Positions 1 to 7,009 of a DNA stretch of 64,000 nt are shown here, one piece after another (the first letter of the stretch is position 1; each line of letters begins with the position of its first letter). Under the pieces are notes generated by a model. The model was not told the origin of the DNA, ran no database searches, and saw only the letters and a program-made list of their open reading frames with translations. The position numbers and the translations under genes are program-made. Source of the DNA: Bacilli bacterium (GTDB lineage Bacteria; Bacillota_I; Bacilli_A; RF39; UBA660). Where the stretch lies: contig JAFXZC010000009.1 in the NCBI GenBank assembly GCA_017541445.1, forward strand, positions 1 through 64,000, read 5' to 3'.

Positions 1-36
1 CGTTCATCCTGAGCCAGGATCAAACTCTCAATAAAA
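1..36 (-). rRNA. rrs: 16S ribosomal RNA, 5' end only (partial)
   Basis: The first 29 bases are the reverse complement of the universal 16S start, the 27F primer region (GAGTTTGATCCTGGCTCAG), followed by GATGAACG. Transcription is on the minus strand, so the gene body lies to the left of the window. The mature 5' end is estimated by alignment to E. coli 16S and could be off by a few bases. Confidence 0.97.
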
Positions 37-118
37 AAGATTTATAAATAAATCATTAATTTTAAGTTTGTCCTAAGTTACTCAAATTTTGACTTTTTTA
101 CTTAGTTTTCAAAGATCA
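37..118 (-). promoter_or_regulatory. rRNA operon leader with boxA-like element
   Basis: Between the proximal promoter and the 16S start lies a leader containing GATCTTTGAAAACTAAG (100-116 on the minus strand). It resembles the conserved CTTTGAAAACT leader block of Bacilli rRNA operons, which is involved in antitermination and processing. The assignment rests on sequence similarity only. Confidence 0.6.
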
Positions 119-282
119 TTTTGCAACCTTTTTTCCAGTTGCATTAGTAATATATCAAACTAAATTTTATTTGTCAACATTTTTTGTTGATATTTTTTTA
201 ATTTGATATAAACATTAATTATATCCGTAAAATCGGATGTTTTTTGCAACCTTTTTTCCAGTTGCATTAGTAATATATCAAA
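119..282. repeat. 41-base direct repeat covering the rRNA promoter start regions
   Basis: Bases 119-159 and 242-282 are identical over about 41 positions. Each copy holds a -10 hexamer, the start region and an inverted repeat (GCAAC...GTTGC). The copies are 123 bases apart, which suggests a tandem duplication of one promoter module. Confidence 0.85.
149..177 (-). promoter_or_regulatory. rRNA promoter P2 (proximal)
   Basis: Reading the minus strand, TTGACA (172-177), a 17-base spacer and TATATT (149-154) form a near-consensus sigma-A promoter about 115 bases before the 16S start. The predicted transcript begins just before a GCAAC/GTTGC hairpin at 123-142. Confidence 0.85.
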
Positions 283-300
283 TCCAATTTTCTTTGTCAA
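272..300 (-). promoter_or_regulatory. rRNA promoter P1 (distal)
   Basis: TTGACA (295-300), 17 bases, TATATT (272-277) on the minus strand. From the -10 through the downstream hairpin it is identical to P2, so the rRNA operon is driven by duplicated tandem promoters, as is common for rRNA genes in Bacilli. Confidence 0.85.
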
Positions 301-398
301 CTTTTTCTGACAAATAATTTTTAACTTTACAAGAAAGTTATAAAAAAATACTTGGATTCGTATTATTGTCTTGACATTTTTTCCAAAACAACAAACCA

Positions 399-427
399 AG
401 TATATAACAAAAAAAATGTAAATGCAA
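399..427 (-). promoter_or_regulatory. Possible third upstream rRNA promoter
   Basis: TTGCAT (422-427), 17 bases, TATACT (399-404) on the minus strand. It is weaker than P1 and P2, lacks the duplicated hairpin, and sits directly behind the DUF402 gene. It is the only other candidate signal I see in the roughly 400-base gene-free stretch 37-435. Confidence 0.35.
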
Positions 428-435
428 GAAAAACT

Positions 436-978
436 TTAACTTTTTTTCAAATTTGTTATATTTTCGTACATTTCATAGTACTTTTCTATCATATTTGGTT
501 GAAAAGGACCACTTTCTTCCCTTTTTCTATCTATCAAATATGATAATTCATTTTTAACGATTTTATTAATATCGTCTGGATAATGCATCATTTTCTTATG
601 ATAATTATATTCATTTCTATCTAATATTCTAAATCCACCATCTGGAAATACTCTTAAATCTAAATCATAATCAATATATTTAATAATAGTTCCATCAATA
701 ATATAAGGACTAGCTATATTACAATAATAAAATAAACCATATTTTTTTAATTGACCTATTATATTAAACCAATGATCTTTATAGAAAAATAACACAGCTG
801 GTTCATTAGTCATATGAGTTCTACCATCTTTTTCTGTTATTCTTGTACAACCATTACCACAAACCAATACCTCATCATTATTTTCTAATACTATAGCTTC
901 ATCTGAAGTATGTTCTAAAGATCCATCATGTTTATAACAATAAATCTTCAATTTGTCTCCAACTTTAATATTATTCAT
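436..978 (-). CDS. DUF402 nucleoside tri/diphosphate phosphatase
   Basis: The 180-residue product matches the DUF402 family in length and in its hallmark block: YDLDLRVFPDGGFRILD in the second half followed by a conserved YPDDI helix. Characterised relatives (Staphylococcus aureus Ntdp, Bacillus YgaC type) hydrolyse nucleoside tri- and diphosphates in the cytoplasm using metal-bound acidic residues, and those Asp residues are present here. The ATG is preceded by AGAGGAATT at good spacing and by a clear promoter. The gene stands alone between the rRNA promoters and ctpA. Family membership is secure. The exact substrate is not shown by the sequence. Confidence 0.85.
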   Translation of the reverse strand: MNNIKVGDKLKIYCYKHDGSLEHTSDEAIVLENNDEVLVCGNGCTRITEKDGRTHMTNEPAVLFFYKDHWFNIIGQLKKYGLFYYCNIASPYIIDGTIIKYIDYDLDLRVFPDGGFRILDRNEYNYHKKMMHYPDDINKIVKNELSYLIDRKREESGPFQPNMIEKYYEMYENITNLKKS

Positions 979-999
979 ATAATTCCTCTTTCGTTAAAA

Positions 1000-1028
1000 A
1001 TTATATACTAAAACTACTAAAAGAACAA
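1000..1028 (-). promoter_or_regulatory. Promoter of the DUF402 gene
   Basis: TTGTTC (1023-1028), 17-base spacer, TATAAT (1000-1005) on the minus strand, ending 22 bases before the start codon. The predicted leader is therefore very short. Confidence 0.7.
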
Positions 1029-1046
1029 TAAAAAAAGAAATATTAA

Positions 1047-2363
1047 CTATTTCTCCTTTACTAATACATTTATAGCTTCCTCTAATTGATTGTCAAAAAT
1101 AGTATTATCTTTATAAGTATTCTTAACTTCTACATCAGGAGTTATACCTACTTCATCAACACATTCTCCATTTGGTCTTAACCATTTAGAACTTGTATAT
1201 TTAACTATAGAATCACCATATGATACTAAAGTTTGTACTTTTCCTTTACCATATGATTTTTCTCCAACTAATGTAGCTCCATAACTATCTTTTAAAGCAC
1301 TAGCAAATATTTCAGCTGCAGAAGCAGTATTTCCATTAATTAAAACAACTATTTTATAGTCTCTATTCTCTTTGGTATCATCTTCATATTCTTTAACACC
1401 ATCTTTATTCTCTAAAGAATATATTACAGAACCCTTACTTAAGAATAAATTAACCATTTTAGTAGTTACATTTAAATAACCACCGGTATTATTTCTTAAA
1501 TCTACAATTAAATAATCAATATCTTTGTCTTCTAAATCAACTAATTGATCATTAAATTGATCATAAGTATTAGATGCAAAACTACTTACTTTAATATATC
1601 CAACCTTTTTATTATCTTTTTCAAATATATCACTAACAACAGATGTCATAACAACAGTATCAACTTTAACATTAAAAGTCATCATCTTATTATTTCTTTT
1701 AACTACTATTTTATTAGAACTATCTTTTTTTATTAAACTACCAACATCTACTTTATTATCCAATACTACTCCATTAATTTCTATAATAGAATCCCCTACT
1801 TCAATACCAGCTTTAGCTGCAGGAGAATTTTCATATACAGCAATTACTATATCATACGAACAAACTATACCTATTCCTTCATAAGAACCTTCTAATGATG
1901 AAATTAATTCTTCGCTATCAGAATCTCCTATATATATAGAATATTTATCTCCCAAATATTTAAGCATTCCATCCAAAGCAGCAGATAACATTTCTTCTTC
2001 ATCAACTTCTTCATAATAATTATTCTTTACTTCATCATAAATCTTTGCAAATTTAGAAAAAGATTCACTATATAATAAACTTTCATTTAATGATCTATGT
2101 TTCTTATACTGATAATTAAATATTAAAGCTGTTAAAAAAGAAGAAACTAATGCAGTAAATATTACTATAATAAAAACATCTAATACATCTATTTTAAACT
2201 TCTTAACATAAACCTTTTGATTTTTTTTGTTTTTAATCTTTGTTAATAAACCATCTTTCTTTTTATTATAAGACTTATTATTGTTAATAACTTTATTATT
2301 ATCAACAGCTTTTTTACTAGCAACAGTATTCTTTTTTCTATTACTATTTTTTGTATTTGCCAT
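1047..2363 (-). CDS. ctpA: C-terminal processing protease, S41 family with PDZ domain
   Basis: The 438-residue protein has a basic Lys/Asn-rich cytoplasmic N-terminus, one membrane anchor (about 59-83), a PDZ domain (about 158-235, with GIGIV and the PAAKAGIEVGD carboxylate loop) and an S41 catalytic domain. The Ser/Lys dyad is visible as NTASAAE (Ser348) and YGKGK (Lys373). Family members cleave secreted or membrane proteins outside the cell. I chose ATG at 2363 because GGAGTGATACT precedes it; the longer reading frame starts inside the promoter region. The upstream neighbour's terminator and an extended -10 lie directly before the gene. Confidence 0.9.
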   Translation of the reverse strand: MANTKNSNRKKNTVASKKAVDNNKVINNNKSYNKKKDGLLTKIKNKKNQKVYVKKFKIDVLDVFIIVIFTALVSSFLTALIFNYQYKKHRSLNESLLYSESFSKFAKIYDEVKNNYYEEVDEEEMLSAALDGMLKYLGDKYSIYIGDSDSEELISSLEGSYEGIGIVCSYDIVIAVYENSPAAKAGIEVGDSIIEINGVVLDNKVDVGSLIKKDSSNKIVVKRNNKMMTFNVKVDTVVMTSVVSDIFEKDNKKVGYIKVSSFASNTYDQFNDQLVDLEDKDIDYLIVDLRNNTGGYLNVTTKMVNLFLSKGSVIYSLENKDGVKEYEDDTKENRDYKIVVLINGNTASAAEIFASALKDSYGATLVGEKSYGKGKVQTLVSYGDSIVKYTSSKWLRPNGECVDEVGITPDVEVKNTYKDNTIFDNQLEEAINVLVKEK

Positions 2364-2386
2364 AGTATCACTCCATAACAATAAAT

Positions 2387-2397
2387 ATAATAGCATA
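2387..2397 (-). promoter_or_regulatory. Extended -10 promoter of ctpA
   Basis: The minus strand reads TATGCTATTAT immediately after the T-tract of the preceding terminator. No separate -35 is seen; its place is taken by the T-tract. Confidence 0.6.
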
Positions 2398-2428
2398 AAA
2401 AAAGAAGTTTACAAAATTTAAACCTCTT
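2397..2428 (-). terminator. Intrinsic terminator behind the 2430-2993 gene
   Basis: On the minus strand AAGAGGTTT pairs with AAACTTCTT (one G-U pair), followed by seven Ts. It separates this gene from ctpA. Confidence 0.8.
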
Positions 2429-2429
2429 C

Positions 2430-2993
2430 TTAAACACCTAATTCTTTCTTCATTTTAGTATAATCAGTTATATAAGATTTAACTTTACCATCAACTACTT
2501 TAACTAAAGTAATATCACCAAATTTAAAATCTTCTACACTAGTACCTTTAACATTTTCATTCTCTGCATCATAATAATCAGCATTTAGTTTATTAGATAA
2601 ATCAACAGTATAAATATGTAAGTGTTTTTCTTTTGCATTATAACTAGATACTAATGAACTCATATCTGCCATATAATCACCAGTCATATCATATACAACT
2701 ACATAATACTCTTTTTCTGGTTTGCCTAACATATTACCAACAATTGCTTTATCATAATTAACATTAACAGGTGTTACTACTTCTTCTTCATCATCTTTAT
2801 TAAATAAGTCTTTTGTAACAAATGCTCTTGTTGCTAAATATATTAAACCAACACAACATAAAACAACTAAGATAACTATTAAGAAACTTTTAACATCTTT
2901 TTGTTCAGTAGTAGCATAATATATTTTTTCTTTTCTCTTTCCAACTTTATTTTCAGTTTTTTTAACTTTATTTTTAGAAACTTTCTTTTCCAT
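2430..2993 (-). CDS. Membrane-anchored thioredoxin-fold-like protein, unknown function
   Basis: The 187-residue product has a Lys-rich cytoplasmic start, one membrane segment (about 36-58), an acidic stretch and an extracellular domain. The pattern in that domain (YYVVVYD, then LHIYTVDL, then FGDITLVKVVDGKV) follows the strand order of a thioredoxin fold. No CXXC redox motif is present, so disulfide chemistry is unlikely. It lies downstream of cdaA-cdaR and upstream of ctpA, each behind its own promoter. AGGTGGTTTAG precedes the ATG. The fold is an inference; the function is unknown. Confidence 0.55.
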   Translation of the reverse strand: MEKKVSKNKVKKTENKVGKRKEKIYYATTEQKDVKSFLIVILVVLCCVGLIYLATRAFVTKDLFNKDDEEEVVTPVNVNYDKAIVGNMLGKPEKEYYVVVYDMTGDYMADMSSLVSSYNAKEKHLHIYTVDLSNKLNADYYDAENENVKGTSVEDFKFGDITLVKVVDGKVKSYITDYTKMKKELGV

Positions 2994-3011
2994 CTAAACC
3001 ACCTATAAGGT

Positions 3012-3022
3012 ATTATAACATA
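3012..3022 (-). promoter_or_regulatory. Extended -10 promoter of the 2430-2993 gene
   Basis: The minus strand reads TATGTTATAAT, 19 bases before the start codon, downstream of the cdaR terminator. Confidence 0.65.
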
Positions 3023-3063
3023 ATATTTAATTAATTGTTATATACTTTACGTTATTATTACAC

Positions 3064-3087
3064 CAAAAAAAGACTCTTACGAGTCTT
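3064..3087 (-). terminator. Terminator of the cdaA-cdaR operon
   Basis: Perfect 7-bp stem AAGACTC/GAGTCTT followed by seven Ts on the minus strand. It overlaps the cdaR stop codon. Confidence 0.85.
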
Positions 3088-4480
3088 AACTTGATTTAGA
3101 AAGAACTACATTAACTTTCTTAGTAACAACATATTGTAATCTTGAGTCATCACCAACAACTTTAACGTCTATTGGATAAGGACCACCAACTACACAACCA
3201 GATAAGTCAACATATGCAGTAATTCCAGTAGGATTATCTCCTAAAGCATCTATTACTGATTCTACACCTATTACTTGTACATCAACATTTATGTCTTCAG
3301 CAGAAGCTAAATTAGCAACTAAACCACTAGGAACATTTATAGTCTTAATACCAACTACTTTAACAGTCTTTTGCTTAGCTTCACCAAAGTTAAGTACTAT
3401 AGATACACTATCATCAACAATAGATCTAACACCACTTGGTTTTGGTAAAGAAACATTCAATGTCTTAGAACCACTATTACCTAAACCAGCAATATCTAAT
3501 GTAACTGGAATATTTTCAATAGTTTCTAATGAATTTTCATCACCATATATAGTAACTTCATATTCAGAAGCTGCTTTTCCATTTATAGTAATTGAAGAAA
3601 TAGCTTTACCATCAACCAATGCACCCTCAGTTAATACTTTAACAGGTACTTTCTTAGAATAAGAATCTAATACTAATGTAGCAGTAATCTTAGTAGCAAC
3701 TATTTCTACGTTCTTAATAACATTACCATCACTACCATAAGCAACTAAAGTAACATTATCTACAGTATATGTACCAGCTTTATTATAATCAGTATTATCT
3801 AAATCTATTAAAGCCTTAATAGTAGCAACACTATTTAAAGTTTCTTGACTACCTCTAACAACGACATCACTCTTAGATAATTCAACAGATCTAACACTTA
3901 ATTTAGGATTTAAATCATCTTGATTTAATAAATCATAATTAATTGTCTTAGTATCACTTACCTTTTTCTTTATAGTAACTGTTACATAAGTAGGATCTAT
4001 CTTATAATCAATATTATCTAAATTCTTATTATATGTTAATTTAACTTCAACAGGTTTATCAGAAGGTTCATAATCAGTTAAATCTACTACTACTTCATTA
4101 TCACCTAATTGTTTAGCTAAATATAATTCACTCTTTTTACCTATTAATGTAATATCAACAGTTTCAGGAATACCTTCAACTACATAAGCACCACTATTAT
4201 ATAAAACTTTAACAGGTTGATCAGTTAAATACTCAGCTTCTGTATTAACTAATCTAACAGCTTTATTCTCTACTAAATAAAATAACAATATAGCAAATAC
4301 TAAAGATAAATATAATAAGAAATTAGGTCTATTTAATAACTTTTCTAACTTATTCTCCTTACCAAACTTTAATTGTATCTTATAAACTAAAGTACTAATA
4401 GGAACAACAATAAATTTATCTATAATATTATATATTAACTTAAATAATTTTTTAAAAGGTACTAAAAATTTCTTATTCAT
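3086..4480 (-). CDS. cdaR: YbbR-domain protein, CdaA regulator
   Basis: The 464-residue product has a membrane segment near residues 49-67 followed by several YbbR repeats of about 80 residues each; the repeated strand pattern of a VTI/VDL start and a glycine-rich turn recurs about four times. CdaR proteins sit on the outer face of the membrane and modulate the c-di-AMP cyclase CdaA. The start overlaps the end of cdaA by a few bases, which indicates translational coupling. I took the second of two adjacent ATGs for better spacing to GGTGGTG. The usual third partner, glmM, is not in the window. Confidence 0.88.
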   Translation of the reverse strand: MNKKFLVPFKKLFKLIYNIIDKFIVVPISTLVYKIQLKFGKENKLEKLLNRPNFLLYLSLVFAILLFYLVENKAVRLVNTEAEYLTDQPVKVLYNSGAYVVEGIPETVDITLIGKKSELYLAKQLGDNEVVVDLTDYEPSDKPVEVKLTYNKNLDNIDYKIDPTYVTVTIKKKVSDTKTINYDLLNQDDLNPKLSVRSVELSKSDVVVRGSQETLNSVATIKALIDLDNTDYNKAGTYTVDNVTLVAYGSDGNVIKNVEIVATKITATLVLDSYSKKVPVKVLTEGALVDGKAISSITINGKAASEYEVTIYGDENSLETIENIPVTLDIAGLGNSGSKTLNVSLPKPSGVRSIVDDSVSIVLNFGEAKQKTVKVVGIKTINVPSGLVANLASAEDINVDVQVIGVESVIDALGDNPTGITAYVDLSGCVVGGPYPIDVKVVGDDSRLQYVVTKKVNVVLSKSS

Positions 4481-5288
4481 CATCTTCACCACCTTCATTA
4501 TTATCAGCATTATAGAATAATTCAGCTTTTGGTTTTAACTCATCTATTAACATCATTCTAAATTCATCTAAACTTAAGTTATAATGAATCTCATGATCTA
4601 CAGCAATACTAATTCTACCAGTTTCTTCAGAAACAATTAATGCAATAGCATCACTTTCTTCAGCTATACCTAGTGCAGCTCTATGACGAGTACCTAATTT
4701 TTTATTTAAATCAGGATTCATACTTGTTTTAAATACAGCACCAGCACAAGTTATTCTATCACCTTGGATAATAACACCACCATCATGTAATGGACTATTT
4801 GGGAAAAATATTGTACCTAATAAAGGACTAGATACATCAGCATATATTTTAGTAGCTGGAGAAATATACTCTTGTAAAGACATATCTCTTTCTATAACTA
4901 TTAATGCACCTATCTTATTTTTCTTTAAATATTCAACAGCATCCATTATTTCAAATACTACATGTTCTCTCTCTTCTACTGTTAATACTTTATGACGACC
5001 TAATAACTTAGTTCTACCTATAGATTCTAAGAAACTTCTAATTTCTGGTTGAAATAAAACAATAATAGCAATAGGTCCCCACTCAAATACATATTCAAGT
5101 AATAAACCAACAGTATATAAATGTAATAAATCACTCAATATCCTTACAGCCAACAATATAATAATACCTTTAACTATAAGAACCAATTTAACATTATTCT
5201 TAACATTCTTTAAAATATAATATAACATAAACCATACAATACAAACATCAATGATTTTAGTTATAATAGACCAAATGGAAAATAACAT
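4473..5288 (-). CDS. cdaA: Diadenylate cyclase (c-di-AMP synthase)
   Basis: The 271-residue protein has three N-terminal membrane helices and a cytoplasmic DAC domain that joins two ATP molecules into c-di-AMP, the essential Gram-positive second messenger for osmotic and wall homeostasis. The conserved RHR motif is at 201-203 and is followed by ALGIAEESDAIALIVSEETG. The other catalytic motif, normally DGA, reads LHDGG (169-171). The adjacent cdaR confirms the CdaA class. GGAGGAATTATA precedes the ATG. The Gly for Ala change is small, and I expect activity. Confidence 0.93.
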   Translation of the reverse strand: MLFSIWSIITKIIDVCIVWFMLYYILKNVKNNVKLVLIVKGIIILLAVRILSDLLHLYTVGLLLEYVFEWGPIAIIVLFQPEIRSFLESIGRTKLLGRHKVLTVEEREHVVFEIMDAVEYLKKNKIGALIVIERDMSLQEYISPATKIYADVSSPLLGTIFFPNSPLHDGGVIIQGDRITCAGAVFKTSMNPDLNKKLGTRHRAALGIAEESDAIALIVSEETGRISIAVDHEIHYNLSLDEFRMMLIDELKPKAELFYNADNNEGGEDDE

Positions 5289-5345
5289 TATAATTCCTCC
5301 TTGTCAGTCTTAATTATATCAAATTAGCGCCTAAAAAAAAACCAA

Positions 5346-5375
5346 AAATAAAAATTGCCTATAATCGGCAATTTT
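5346..5375 (-). terminator. Terminator of the YerB-like gene
   Basis: Nine-bp perfect stem AAAATTGCC/GGCAATTTT around a 7-base loop (5351-5375), with a T-rich tail on the minus strand. The cdaA -10 (TATAAT) follows within about 45 bases. Confidence 0.85.
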
Positions 5376-5410
5376 CGCATGTAAATGTTTGCACTTACTA
5401 TACACAGGTA

Positions 5411-6490
5411 TTAACTAACATCAACACTACTATTAACTGGTTGTACTTGAATAAAAGTATTACCATCATTTAATACTAATTTATTACCTTTAGAATCACG
5501 ATATTCAGTCTTAGAAGTTCTAGAATCTTTCTTCCAAGTAATATCAATCATACCACCATCAGTAATATAATAACCTTTTCCACTACCAATGTTTTCTAAA
5601 TCAATTCTACCTTTAGTATCACCAGCTATTAAATGATTATTAATCTTTAAAATAATAATATTCTTAACATGTAATTGTTCTTTAGTACCATTATCTATAT
5701 GAGCTTTATCATTATTAAATCTTAAATAATATTTCTTCTCAGCATCATATTTATATTTTGCAGAATACTTACCAGTATAATAAACACTAACATTATTAGC
5801 AGCTTTATATGTCTCATCCTTTGTTAAATCTAAAGGTTCTACAGAATAATCAAATAATTTCCATTTATCACTTGTAGTAGCATATTTCTTTTGTTCAGAT
5901 CTATCATAAATACTCTTAATAGAAGTAAAACCATTATTAGGAGCACTATAATCCCAATCTCTAAATACAGAAATACCTTCTTCAGCTAAACCATTAATAT
6001 TATTAATACCATATTTAGGAATATCAGCTTGAGCTTGAGGACTATAACCCCAGTGAACATAAATAGCATCACTTTCCATAGCATAATCTAAATAATAAGA
6101 TCTACTACTTCTAATAGGACCTATCTTTTCCGTATTAACATCCTTAAATAAAGCCATTAATCTTGTAATACCACCTTCAGCAAATATTTCATAAATAATA
6201 TAAGCATCTTGTATACCATATTGTCTATCTTGAGCACCACCCCAAGTATCATGAGGAATCATAACAGCAATAGGTCTTTTATTACTATCAGCATCATATA
6301 CTTGTAATTTAGGTTCTTCTTTCTTTTCGACAATCTCTTCTACTTTTTCTTTAATATTTTCACTTATTTTTTTACCTTTACCATTTAAAGCATAATAAGC
6401 TCCTAAAGCACCAAAACCAAATATTAATAACAATATTAATATTTTAAAACTCTTTTTCATTTTTCTATTCTTTTTAACTTTTTTACTCAT
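5411..6490 (-). CDS. DUF3048 (YerB-like) extracytoplasmic protein
   Basis: The 359-residue protein has a short basic start, one hydrophobic anchor (about 11-33) and the two DUF3048 parts. The conserved GPIRSSRSYYLDYA and IYVHWGYSP blocks of the family are clear. Relatives in Bacillus (YerB) are lipoproteins of unknown biochemical role, possibly wall-associated. Here no lipobox cysteine is present, so the protein is probably held by the uncleaved helix. ATG at 6490 follows GGTGGTGG; the reading frame is open further upstream. It is a single gene between smpB and cdaA. Confidence 0.85.
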   Translation of the reverse strand: MSKKVKKNRKMKKSFKILILLLIFGFGALGAYYALNGKGKKISENIKEKVEEIVEKKEEPKLQVYDADSNKRPIAVMIPHDTWGGAQDRQYGIQDAYIIYEIFAEGGITRLMALFKDVNTEKIGPIRSSRSYYLDYAMESDAIYVHWGYSPQAQADIPKYGINNINGLAEEGISVFRDWDYSAPNNGFTSIKSIYDRSEQKKYATTSDKWKLFDYSVEPLDLTKDETYKAANNVSVYYTGKYSAKYKYDAEKKYYLRFNNDKAHIDNGTKEQLHVKNIIILKINNHLIAGDTKGRIDLENIGSGKGYYITDGGMIDITWKKDSRTSKTEYRDSKGNKLVLNDGNTFIQVQPVNSSVDVS

Positions 6491-6563
6491 AATTCCACCA
6501 CCACGTAACATCATACAATAAATATTATAATAAAAAACACCAATTATTAAAAGACTTATTTCT

Positions 6564-6587
6564 AAAAAAAAGAATAATTACTTATTC
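6564..6587 (-). terminator. Terminator of the secG-rnr-smpB operon
   Basis: Stem GAATAA/TTATTC with loop GTAA and eight Ts on the minus strand, right at the smpB stop codon. A separate TATAAT for the YerB-like gene follows. Confidence 0.75.
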
Positions 6588-7009
6588 CTTTTTTGCACTT
6601 CTCTTAAAAGATCTCTTTCTTTAATAGTTTCTCTCTTATCATATAGTTTTTTACCTTTACCAATACCTAACAATATCTTTACTTTATTATTAACTAAATA
6701 GGCTTTTAAAGGTACTAAACTATAACCTTCTCTACTAATCTTTTCTAATAACTTTTTAATCTCTTTCTTATGAAGAAGTAATTTTCTAGTTCTTCTTTCA
6801 TCATGATTAAAAATATTACCTTCTTCATATTTAGCTATATACATATTAAGTAAAAATACTTCACCATTACGAATAATAGCATAAGTATCTTTTAAATCTC
6901 CAGAACCTTTCCTTAAAGATTTAATTTCTGTACCTTTAAGTTCAATACCACATTCTATAGATTCCTCAATATAATAATCAAAATTAGCTTTCTTGTTTTT
7001 TATTTCCAT
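6578..7009 (-). CDS. smpB: SsrA-binding protein SmpB
   Basis: The 143-residue product has the full SmpB pattern: the N-terminal YYIEESIECGIELKGTE barrel, the NGEVFLLN strand and the basic C-terminal KGKKLYDKRETIKERD tail that enters the ribosome. It binds tmRNA and directs rescue of stalled ribosomes. ATG at 7009 is set by GAGGTT eight bases upstream and lies inside the 3' end of rnr, giving a short overlap. The tmRNA gene, often adjacent in Bacilli, is not seen here. Confidence 0.95.
   Translation of the reverse strand: MEIKNKKANFDYYIEESIECGIELKGTEIKSLRKGSGDLKDTYAIIRNGEVFLLNMYIAKYEEGNIFNHDERRTRKLLLHKKEIKKLLEKISREGYSLVPLKAYLVNNKVKILLGIGKGKKLYDKRETIKERDLLREVQKRNK

Noticed and set aside
160..399. 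Reading frame of 79 codons on the minus strand upstream of the rRNA genes
   Set aside because: It lies across the duplicated rRNA promoters and its composition is low-complexity; the promoter explanation is far stronger.
352..543. Plus-strand frame of 63 codons overlapping the DUF402 gene end
   Set aside because: No ribosome binding site, and it runs antisense to a well-supported gene.
3291..3662. Plus-strand frame of 123 codons inside cdaR
   Set aside because: It is the mirror of the YbbR repeats; the minus-strand gene is clear in family and operon context.
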